Below the pieces are notes generated by a model. The model had not been told where the DNA came from. It searched no databases and worked only from the letters and a program-made list of their open reading frames with translations. From a bacterium (GTDB lineage: Bacteria > Pseudomonadota > Gammaproteobacteria > Burkholderiales > Burkholderiaceae_C), in assembly GCA_030824095.1 (NCBI GenBank), contig JAVBYK010000306.1, positions 1 through 5,127 on the forward strand: DNA of 5,127 nt, written 5' to 3'. Numbering within the stretch: the stretch's first letter is position 1; every line of letters starts with the position of its first letter. Made by a program: the position numbers and the translations under genes. Positions 1-5,011 of this stretch are shown here, piece by piece.

Positions 1-864
1 GGGTCGTTTCGCTGCGACGCCAACGTCTCGGTGCGCAAGCCCGGGGCACCGCTGGGCACACGGCGCGAGATCAAGAACCTGAACAGCTTCAAGTTCATGC
101 AGCAGGCCATCGACTACGAGGTGCGCTGGCAGATCGAGCAGATCGAGGACGGCCACGCGATTGAACAGGCCACCGTGCTGTTCAACCCCGACACCGGCGA
201 GACCCGCGCCATGCGCACCAAGGAAGACGCCGCGGACTACCGCTACTTCCCCGACCCCGACTTGCCGCCGCTATGCATTTCGGAGCAGTGGATCCAGCAA
301 GTACGAGGGCTGATGGCCGAATTGCCACGTGTAATGGCGGAACGCTTTGTGCGCGACTACAGCCTGCCGGAGTACGACGCGACCCAGCTCACACAAAGCA
401 AGGCCATTGCAGCCTACTTTGAAGCCACCGCCAAGGCCTGCGGACAAGCCAAGCTGGCCAGCAACTGGATCATGGGCGAGTTGTCGCGCCGCCTCAACAC
501 CGAAGACATTGGCATCGAAGCCGCACCGGTCCAGCCGGCACAATTGGCATCCCTGATTGGCCGCATCGTCGACAACACCATCTCCAACAACGCGGCCCGC
601 CAGGTGTTTGACACGCTGTGGAGCGGCGAAGGCTCCGAAGTGGACGCCATCATCGAAACCAAGGGCCTGAAGCAAATGAACGACACCGGCGCGCTGGAAG
701 CCATCGTCGATGAGGTGATTGCCGCCAACGCCAAGAACGTCGCCGAATTCAAGGCCGGAAACGAGAAGGCGCTCAATGCCCTGGTCGGCCAGATCATGAA
801 GGGCAGCAAGGGCAAGGCCAATCCGCAACAGGTCAACGAACTGCTGCGCGCGAAACTGGCGTAA
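1..864 (+). CDS. gatB: Aspartyl/glutamyl-tRNA(Asn/Gln) amidotransferase subunit B, 3' part (5' end outside window)
   Basis: GatB is the tRNA-binding and kinase subunit of the cytoplasmic GatCAB complex, which converts Glu-tRNA(Gln) and Asp-tRNA(Asn) to the amide forms using ammonia from GatA. The frame is open from base 1 and ends in TAA at 862-864, giving 287 visible residues; the family is usually about 475-490, so roughly the first 40% is missing. Visible hallmarks are GSFRCDANVSVR (visible residues 1-12), the REIKNLNSF block (22-30) and DYRYFPDPDLPPL (79-91), all in the catalytic GatB/GatE core. From about residue 135 to the end is the helical YqeY-like tail that contacts tRNA, including LASLIGRIVDNTISNNAARQ. 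The GTG at 31 is internal, not a start, because the family match continues upstream of it. gatC and gatA probably lie to the left (inference). The gene converges on the DUF4124 gene with 18 bp between stop codons. Confidence 0.97.
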   Translation, partial: GSFRCDANVSVRKPGAPLGTRREIKNLNSFKFMQQAIDYEVRWQIEQIEDGHAIEQATVLFNPDTGETRAMRTKEDAADYRYFPDPDLPPLCISEQWIQQVRGLMAELPRVMAERFVRDYSLPEYDATQLTQSKAIAAYFEATAKACGQAKLASNWIMGELSRRLNTEDIGIEAAPVQPAQLASLIGRIVDNTISNNAARQVFDTLWSGEGSEVDAIIETKGLKQMNDTGALEAIVDEVIAANAKNVAEFKAGNEKALNALVGQIMKGSKGKANPQQVNELLRAKLA

Positions 865-882
865 CCGCCTCCCCCAGGTCGG

Positions 883-1548
883 CTATTTGCCCGGCGCCGG
901 GGTCATCGTGGTCCAGAGCTGGCGCAGGCGCACCAGCTCGTCATCAAAGCGCGAGTTCACGCGCTTGATCTCGGACTCCTGCTCGCCAATGAAACGGCGC
1001 TGCACCTGCTGGCTGTTGATGTTTTCCTCCAGCTGGCGGCGCACATAGGCGGGAGCCTTGGTCGGGTCCTTTTTGTAGAACTCCATCTCTTCGTCAATGG
1101 CAATGCGCTGCTTGGCCAGCTCGTCCAGCCGGCGCTGGGCCGCCTGAATCACCACACCGATCTGCATCAGGGCTTCCTGACGTTCCTGGTCATGCACTGC
1201 CTTGTTGGGGTAGCGGATCAGCAGGGCACGATCACGCCGCTTTTCGTCAACCGTGCGGTTGCGTTCCTCGATCTCGCGCTTTTCCCTGGCCTCCTGGTCG
1301 GCACGTTCCTGCGCAGTCAGCGTGGGGCCGACCTTGGCCTTGACCGTGCCGCTGGGGTTGAGGATTTTTTGCTCGCGGTCCGTGCATTCGGGAATGGGGC
1401 GATCCGCGGTGAGCTTGCGGCCCTTGGCATCCACGCAGGTGTACACGCCACCAACAGGTTGTTGGGACGTCTGCGCCCAGACGCCCGCGCCCAGACTGCC
1501 TCCCAAGGCAACCACCACGCCGGTCAAAACCCGCTTGCCCAAACTCAT
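883..1548 (-). CDS. Secreted DUF4124-domain protein with coiled-coil C-terminal half
   Basis: A 221-residue protein of unknown function. Residues 1-25 form a signal peptide: basic MSLGKR, a Gly/Val/Ala-rich hydrophobic stretch, and a V-W-A signal peptidase I site before Gln26, so the mature protein is predicted to be periplasmic. Residues about 33-65 (GGVYTCVDAKGRKLTADRPIPEC) match the DUF4124 pattern, with Cys38 and Cys55 placed for a possible disulfide. From about 78 to 212 the sequence is highly charged and helical (many Glu/Arg/Lys/Gln), consistent with a coiled coil. A central block, LIRYPNKAVHDQERQEAL (110-127), also looks family-like. It lies 3 bp downstream of pyrE on the same strand, with the ribosome site GAAGGA 6 nt before the ATG, so the two genes are almost certainly cotranscribed. 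No function in pyrimidine synthesis is evident; the linkage may only reflect shared transcription. Confidence 0.9.
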   Translation of the reverse strand: MSLGKRVLTGVVVALGGSLGAGVWAQTSQQPVGGVYTCVDAKGRKLTADRPIPECTDREQKILNPSGTVKAKVGPTLTAQERADQEAREKREIEERNRTVDEKRRDRALLIRYPNKAVHDQERQEALMQIGVVIQAAQRRLDELAKQRIAIDEEMEFYKKDPTKAPAYVRRQLEENINSQQVQRRFIGEQESEIKRVNSRFDDELVRLRQLWTTMTPAPGK

Positions 1549-1551
1549 TAT

Positions 1552-2229
1552 TTATCCTTCGTCTACGCCATAGCGCTCGCGGTAGGCCTGCACCTGCTGG
1601 TACTCCTGGGCCAACCCGGCGTCGCTGTGACCAGCCAGATAGTGCATCAAATCCCCCAGCTTCGCAATTGCACCTACCTGTAACCCCAACTGGCGCCGCA
1701 CAAACTGCACGGCGCTGTAGGGAACGTCCTGCCCGTTCTCGGTGGCTTTCTCCTGACGGTCCAGTGCGATCAGCACCGCGTGCGGTGTGGCACCGGCGGC
1801 CTGGATGATGGCAATCGATTCGCGGGTAGCAGTGCCGGCCGACATCACATCGTCCACGATCAGCACCCGGCCCTTGAGCGGCGCACCGACCAGGGTGCCG
1901 CCTTCGCCATGGTCCTTGGCTTCCTTGCGGTTGTAGGCAAACGGCACGTTGCGGCCCCGGCGGGCCAGCTCCACGGCCAGCGCCGCGCCCAGCGGAATGC
2001 CCTTGTAGGCGGGGCCAAAGACCATATCAAATTCGATGCCGCTGGAAAGCAGTCGCTGCGCATAGAATTCGGCCAAACGCCCCAGCTTGGCCCCGTCGTC
2101 AAACAGGCCGGCGTTGAAGAAGTACGGGCTTATGCGCCCCGCCTTTGTCTTGAACGAGCCGAAGCGCAGCACTCCGCACTCCAAAGCAAACTGCACAAAA
2201 TCCTGTGCCAAAGGGTCGCGATCCGACAT
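1552..2229 (-). CDS. pyrE: Orotate phosphoribosyltransferase
   Basis: PyrE condenses orotate with PRPP to give orotidine 5'-phosphate, the fifth step of de novo UMP synthesis, in the cytoplasm. The protein is 225 residues (E. coli PyrE is 213). Visible family features: the N-terminal hood with FKTKAGRISPYFFNAG (26-41); FGPAYKGIPLG (71-81); the flexible catalytic loop YNRKEAKDHGEGG (99-111), whose Lys and His residues contact PRPP; and the type I PRTase PRPP-binding signature VLIVDDVMSAGTATRE (122-137) with Asp126-Asp127. The frame stays open 58 codons further upstream, but the ATG at 2229 is preferred: the upstream part has no family similarity and AAGGA lies 7 nt before this ATG. The start codon overlaps that of divergent xth, so its promoter must lie inside the first part of xth. 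I saw no pyrE-type attenuator with a U-run, and there is no intergenic leader to hold one. Confidence 0.96.
   Translation of the reverse strand: MSDRDPLAQDFVQFALECGVLRFGSFKTKAGRISPYFFNAGLFDDGAKLGRLAEFYAQRLLSSGIEFDMVFGPAYKGIPLGAALAVELARRGRNVPFAYNRKEAKDHGEGGTLVGAPLKGRVLIVDDVMSAGTATRESIAIIQAAGATPHAVLIALDRQEKATENGQDVPYSAVQFVRRQLGLQVGAIAKLGDLMHYLAGHSDAGLAQEYQQVQAYRERYGVDEG
1555..1560 (-). promoter_or_regulatory. Ribosome binding site of the DUF4124 gene, inside the end of pyrE
   Basis: On the minus strand GAAGGA is followed by TAAATA and then ATG (1548-1546), a 6-nt spacing. The same six bases are the last two sense codons of pyrE (Glu-Gly), directly before its TAA stop at 1554-1552. Ribosomes finishing pyrE would therefore cover the initiation site of the next gene, an arrangement typical of translational coupling (inference). 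It also fixes the DUF4124 start. Confidence 0.75.
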
Positions 2230-3031
2230 GGGGAATTCCTTGTTCAAATTAACCAGCCTCAACCTCAATGGCATACGTTCCGCCACCAACAAGGGACTGG
2301 AAGCCTGGCTTGCCCAAGCCCAGCCTGATTGTATTTGTGTGCAGGAAGTCAAGGCCCAGGCCGCCGACGTGGCCGGCAAGTTCGAGAGCCTCAGTGGTCT
2401 CAAGGGCTACTTCCACTTTGCCCAAAAGAAGGGTTATTCCGGTGTGGCCGCCTACACGCGCCTGGAGCCCAGCGATGTCATCGTCGGTTTTGACGGCGGT
2501 GAATTCGACAGCGAAGGCCGCTGGGTGGAGCTGCGCTTTGACACTGCGCAGCGCAAGCATTCCATCATCAGCGCCTACTTTCCCAGCGGATCCAGCGGCG
2601 AGGAACGCCAACAGGCCAAGTTCCGCTTCCTGGACCTCATGTACCCGCACCTGCAACGCCTCAAGGCCGAGCGCGACTTCATCCTGTGTGGTGACATCAA
2701 CATCGCCCACAAGGAGGCCGACCTGAAGAACTGGCGCAGCAACCAGAAGAACAGTGGTTTCCTGCCCGAAGAGCGCGCCTGGATGACGCGCCTGACCGGC
2801 GAGGGCGGCATCGTGGATGTGTACCGCCAGTTGGAGCCGGACACCACGGACACCTGTTACACATGGTGGAGCAACCGTGGCCAGGCCTACGCCAACAACG
2901 TGGGGTGGCGGCTGGACTACCACCTGGCCACACCGGCGCTGGCAGCCGGAGCGCGCAAGGTTGATATCTACAAGGGAGAGAAGTTTTCCGACCATGCGCC
3001 CATCACCATTGAGTACGACTTCAAACCATGA
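2228..3031 (+). CDS. xth: Exodeoxyribonuclease III (AP endonuclease, EEP family)
   Basis: A Mg-dependent 3'-5' exonuclease and abasic-site endonuclease acting in base-excision repair in the cytoplasm. From the ATG at 2228 it is 267 residues (E. coli XthA 268). Catalytic residues of the exonuclease/endonuclease/phosphatase fold can be placed: Asn12 in LNLNG, metal ligand Glu40 in CVQEVKA, Tyr117 in SAYFPSGSSGEER, Asp156 and Asn158 in CGDINIAHKEADL, Asp230 in GWRLDYHLA, and Asp256-His257 in FSDHAPITIEYDF. No key residue is missing. The start is uncertain: ATG at 2228 has AAAGGG 12 nt upstream, while TTG at 2240 would give the family-typical beginning MFKLTSLNLNG with GGGGAA 4 nt upstream. The frame is open to 2087, but that part is antisense to pyrE and unrelated to the family. 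The gene is divergent from pyrE with overlapping start codons. It could be called xthA or exoA; the subfamily is not resolved here. Confidence 0.95.
   Translation: MGNSLFKLTSLNLNGIRSATNKGLEAWLAQAQPDCICVQEVKAQAADVAGKFESLSGLKGYFHFAQKKGYSGVAAYTRLEPSDVIVGFDGGEFDSEGRWVELRFDTAQRKHSIISAYFPSGSSGEERQQAKFRFLDLMYPHLQRLKAERDFILCGDINIAHKEADLKNWRSNQKNSGFLPEERAWMTRLTGEGGIVDVYRQLEPDTTDTCYTWWSNRGQAYANNVGWRLDYHLATPALAAGARKVDIYKGEKFSDHAPITIEYDFKP
2237..2241 (-). promoter_or_regulatory. Ribosome binding site of pyrE, inside the xth start region
   Basis: On the minus strand AAGGA precedes the ATG (2229-2227) with a 7-nt spacing. It decides the pyrE start over the longer open frame that reaches 2403. It overlaps the palindrome GGAATTCC (2232-2239). 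On the other strand the same bases lie within the first codons of xth and touch an alternative TTG start at 2240. Confidence 0.65.
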
Positions 3032-3166
3032 GTACAGCCTCAGCTTCTTCCATTTTGCCTTCACGAAGCTCGTTCGCTGGCAGACCAGAATCGCTATCCA
3101 TTTGATAGCTGCTCGCGCAATATTAACGAGGGCTACAGCCACTTTTAACTAAAAAACTTCCACCGC
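3032..3166. other. Intergenic region between xth and the first GNAT gene
   Basis: These 135 bp are clearly richer in A+T than the flanking genes. The left part (3032-3090) contains a small inverted repeat, CGAA at 3064-3067 with TTCG at 3073-3076. The middle holds the structured repeat-like element described separately. The right end is an AT-rich stretch (3141-3158) running into the GNAT start codon. I find no convincing -35/-10 pair for the GNAT gene: TTGATA at 3102-3107 is a fair -35 match, but the nearest TATTAA at 3121-3126 is only 13 bp away. An ATG at 3028, overlapping the xth stop, opens a 25-codon frame ending at 3105, for which I have no coding evidence. Confidence 0.7.
3093..3146. 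repeat. Structured intergenic repeat-like element (Comamonadaceae-type small dispersed repeat, tentative)
   Basis: The element begins with a perfect 6-bp inverted repeat, GCTATC (3093-3098) and GATAGC (3104-3109), around the loop CATTT. A second nested pairing follows: GCTGCTCG (3108-3115) can pair with CGAG (3127-3130) plus CAGC (3136-3139), with GGCTA bulged out. The segment GGCT..AGCC (3131-3140) offers an alternative small hairpin, followed by TTTT at 3143-3146. The string TAGCTGCTCGCGC with a later GAGGGCTACAGCC resembles, from memory, a short intergenic repeat found in many copies in Comamonadaceae genomes. There is only one copy here, so its repeat status cannot be shown from this window. 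It could alternatively act as a weak terminator for xth or as a processing signal. Confidence 0.5.
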
Positions 3167-3661
3167 ATGACCATCCTCACCCCCATGACCGAACCGGAGT
3201 TCGCCATCTATCTGGCCAAGGCCATCCCGGAGTTCGCCCAGGACAAGGTGGATGCCGGGCAGTGGAGCGCTGGCGAGGCGCTCGAACTGTCCCGATCGGG
3301 GTATGCAGAAATGCTTCCCCAGGGGCTGGCAACGCCGGACAACGTTTTCTTCACCGTGCGCGACGCTGCCACGCAGGAGGACGTCGGCATGCTCTGGTTC
3401 GCGGTGCAGGCACGTGCCGGCCAGCGCATCGCCTATGTGTATGACGTGTACATCCACGCCGAACACCAGCGCAAGGGCCACGCCAGCCGCGCCTTTGCCG
3501 CGCTGGACGAGGAAGCGCGCCAGCGCGGACTGACCGGTGTTGCGCTGCATGTGTTTGGCCACAACACGGGGGCCCAGGCGCTGTACCACAAGCTGGGGTA
3601 CGCCACCACCAACATCAACATGTTCAAACCGCTGGCACCTGCGACCTGCGGGTCCACCTGA
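3167..3661 (+). CDS. GNAT-family N-acetyltransferase (first of two)
   Basis: A 164-residue putative acetyl-CoA-dependent acetyltransferase of unknown substrate, cytoplasmic (no signal peptide or membrane segment). The N-terminal part (about 1-60) is helical and variable. The GNAT core runs from about 60 to 155: strand VFFTVRD (60-66), MLWFAVQ (75-81), then motif A IAYVYDVYIHAEHQRKGHASRAFAALDEEARQRG (88-121), with the acetyl-CoA pyrophosphate loop QRKGHA (101-106) fitting Q/R-x-x-G-x-G/A. Motif B follows, LHVFGHNTGAQALYHKLGY (127-145), with the Asn133 and Tyr140 expected in the family. The start at 3167 has no clear Shine-Dalgarno sequence; Met7 (3185) is an alternative but has no better one. 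It lies 135 bp after xth and 23 bp before a second GNAT gene, with which it is probably cotranscribed. The substrate cannot be named from sequence. Confidence 0.9.
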   Translation: MTILTPMTEPEFAIYLAKAIPEFAQDKVDAGQWSAGEALELSRSGYAEMLPQGLATPDNVFFTVRDAATQEDVGMLWFAVQARAGQRIAYVYDVYIHAEHQRKGHASRAFAALDEEARQRGLTGVALHVFGHNTGAQALYHKLGYATTNINMFKPLAPATCGST

Positions 3662-3684
3662 TTGCCGGAATATTTTGGACGGAA

Positions 3685-4125
3685 ATGCGCCCTATGCTGC
3701 ACTGGACCAACACCACCACGCATCTCGACTGGAGCGAACTGGAAGCACTCTATCGCGTTGCTCCCCTGGGAAACAAAAATGCAGCCGATCTCCAGACCGT
3801 GTTCGCGAACAGTCGATTCAAATGGTTCGTCCGCGAGGAGGGTCGACTGGTGGCAGCCGGCCGCGCCTTGGCGGACGGTGCCGATTGCGCGTACATCTGC
3901 GATGTGGCCGTTGTGCCCACCCACCAAGGCACTGGGCTGGGCAAGGAAATGGTCTCGCGCCTTGCCGCCGACTCCAAGGGTCACAAGAAGATCATCCTGT
4001 ACTCCGTGCCTGGCAAGGAAGGGTTTTATCGCAAGCTCGGCTTTCTGCGGCTGCTCACTGCCATGGCCATCTTCCAGGATCGGGATGCGGCCATCCAACG
4101 TGGCCACTTGGGCGAGGAACCCTAG
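3685..4125 (+). CDS. GNAT-family N-acetyltransferase (second of two)
   Basis: A 146-residue compact GNAT protein, substrate unknown. Core features: strand FKWFVREEGRLVAAGRALADG (45-65); ICDVAVVPTHQGTGLGKEMVSRL (71-93), with a textbook acetyl-CoA loop QGTGLG (81-86); strand KKIILYSVPG (101-110); and the motif B helix KEGFYRKLGF (111-120) with Tyr115 as candidate general acid. The tail MAIFQDRDAAIQ is amphipathic. Its motifs and spacing differ from the preceding GNAT gene, so the two are not a recent tandem duplication. The start could be the ATG at 3685 (GGA 5 nt upstream) or the ATG at 3694, giving MLHWTN, with GGACGGA 10 nt upstream; the latter resembles remembered homologue N-termini. The gene lies 23 bp after the first GNAT gene and converges on the M48 gene with 26 bp between stops. 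There is no adjacent ribbon-helix-helix gene, so a GNAT toxin role is unlikely. Confidence 0.9.
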   Translation: MRPMLHWTNTTTHLDWSELEALYRVAPLGNKNAADLQTVFANSRFKWFVREEGRLVAAGRALADGADCAYICDVAVVPTHQGTGLGKEMVSRLAADSKGHKKIILYSVPGKEGFYRKLGFLRLLTAMAIFQDRDAAIQRGHLGEEP

Positions 4126-4151
4126 CCGGACCGCCGCTTACATTTGCCAAG

Positions 4152-4994
4152 CTAACGCGCCCGGGCCCGCTCGTACAGCGGCATCACCTTGGGCAGGTTG
4201 GACTCGATCTCGGCGATGCGGCTCTTGCCAGATGGATGGGTAGACAGCCACTGGGGTGGCGCACCTTTGCTGGCGGCCCCCATCTTCTGCCACAGCGTCA
4301 CCCCCGCGCGCGGGTCAAAGCCGGCGCGTGCGGCCAGCTCCATGCCCACTAGGTCGGCCTCGGACTCGTCCTCGCGACTGAATTCCAGGGTCAGCAAATG
4401 GGCACCACCACTGGCAATGCCATCGGTGATGCGCGCGTCAATGCCGAAGAAACTGGCCGCCAGCGCACCGCCCAGCCGGGCAATGCCCTGGGTGGCTGCG
4501 CTCTTGCCCATGCGTTCACGCGCATGCTCGCGCAGGGCGTGGGCAATTTCATGCCCCATGACCATAGCCACCTCGTCATCTGTCAATTTCAGTTGCTGCA
4601 GGATGCCGCTGTAGAAAGCAATCTTGCCGCCCGGCATGCAAAAGGCGTTGATCTGGTTGGAGCCGATCAGGTTGACCTCCCACTGCCAACTGCGTGCACG
4701 CGGATTCCAGTCCATCGCAAACGGGATGATCTTGCGGGAAATGGCGCGCAGACGCTGCAACTCGGCGTTGTCCTTGGGCGCCAGGGCCCGCTTGCTGTCC
4801 GCCTGGGACAGCATCTGGTTGTACTGCAACTGCGCTGAGCGTTCCACCTGGTCAGCTGGCACCACCTTGGCAAAGACCGAGTTGCCCCCCACATCCACGC
4901 CCTCGCGCGCATGCGCCGCCGGAACGAGGCCACCCAGGGCCGAGGCAAGGGCCACCACAGGGAGAGATCTATAGACAAAAGAAGCCAATTTCAT
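4152..4994 (-). CDS. Exported M48-family zinc metalloprotease
   Basis: A 280-residue peptidase of the M48 (Ste24/HtpX-like) family, of the soluble periplasmic BepA/LoiP/YcaL type. Residues 1-29 form a signal peptide: MKLASFVYR, a hydrophobic core, and the site A-H-A before Arg30. There is no lipobox Cys, unlike LoiP and YcaL, so it is probably not a lipoprotein. The zinc site is intact: HEIAH at 148-152 supplies two His and the catalytic Glu149, and Glu212 in SREDESEADLVGMELAARAGFDP is the third ligand. The conserved THPSGKSRIAEIE block (252-264) completes the domain. There are no C-terminal TPR repeats, so it is shorter than BepA. ATG at 4994 is chosen over the upstream in-frame ATG at 5033 because it starts the signal peptide and has GGAGG upstream. 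A role in outer-membrane protein quality control is inferred from the family. It is divergent from the ampG-like gene. Confidence 0.93.
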   Translation of the reverse strand: MKLASFVYRSLPVVALASALGGLVPAAHAREGVDVGGNSVFAKVVPADQVERSAQLQYNQMLSQADSKRALAPKDNAELQRLRAISRKIIPFAMDWNPRARSWQWEVNLIGSNQINAFCMPGGKIAFYSGILQQLKLTDDEVAMVMGHEIAHALREHARERMGKSAATQGIARLGGALAASFFGIDARITDGIASGGAHLLTLEFSREDESEADLVGMELAARAGFDPRAGVTLWQKMGAASKGAPPQWLSTHPSGKSRIAEIESNLPKVMPLYERARAR

Positions 4995-4999
4995 GACGG

Positions 5000-5005
5000 T
5001 ATTAT
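5000..5005 (+). promoter_or_regulatory. Possible -10 box of the ampG-like gene
   Basis: TATTAT matches the sigma-70 consensus TATAAT at five of six positions and ends 6 nt before the ATG at 5012. Transcription would then start at or very near the start codon, giving a leaderless mRNA, which would agree with the missing ribosome site. No good -35 lies at 16-18 bp: TAGACA at 4972-4977 is a five-of-six match, but 22 bp away. This is a weak, inferred call. Confidence 0.25.
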
Positions 5006-5006
5006 T

Positions 5007-5011
5007 CCTCC
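5007..5011 (-). promoter_or_regulatory. Ribosome binding site of the M48 protease gene, abutting the ampG start codon
   Basis: On the minus strand GGAGG is followed by 12 nt and then the ATG at 4994-4992, a rather long spacing. It supports the signal-peptide start over the longer frame from 5033. Its outer edge touches the ATG of the divergent gene at 5012, so the M48 mRNA leader must extend into sequence that is coding on the other strand. Confidence 0.6.

Noticed and set aside
271..836. Long minus-strand frames opposite gatB
   Set aside because: gatB is certain on the plus strand. The antisense frames arise from GC-rich codon positions and have no ribosome site or motif.
2087..2227. N-terminal extension of xth by 47 codons
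   Set aside because: This part is antisense to pyrE and precedes the family-conserved LNLNG beginning. E. coli XthA length is matched without it.
2230..2403. N-terminal extension of pyrE by 58 codons
   Set aside because: The extension overlaps the conserved start of xth and has no PyrE similarity. The ATG at 2229 has a good ribosome site and gives a family-typical length.
3102..3126. Sigma-70 promoter for the first GNAT gene (TTGATA and TATTAA)
   Set aside because: The spacer is 13 bp, too short for a normal promoter, and the -10 match is only four of six.
2249..3142. A 297-codon open frame on the minus strand opposite xth
   Set aside because: It is the antisense shadow of a well-supported exonuclease III gene in high-GC DNA. 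Its translation shows low-complexity Val/Gly/Leu composition and no family motif.
3167..4125. GNAT toxin of a toxin-antitoxin pair (TacAT/AtaRT type)
   Set aside because: These toxins are encoded directly with a small ribbon-helix-helix antitoxin gene. Neither GNAT gene has one beside it; the neighbours are xth and M48.
4126..4151. Terminator between the second GNAT gene and the M48 gene
   Set aside because: The 26 bp between the stop codons contain no usable hairpin and no T-run on either strand.
3537..4352. A 271-codon plus-strand frame covering the second GNAT gene and the end of the M48 gene
   Set aside because: It runs out of frame through three real genes on both strands, and its translation is Arg/Pro/Gly/His-rich with no recognisable domain.
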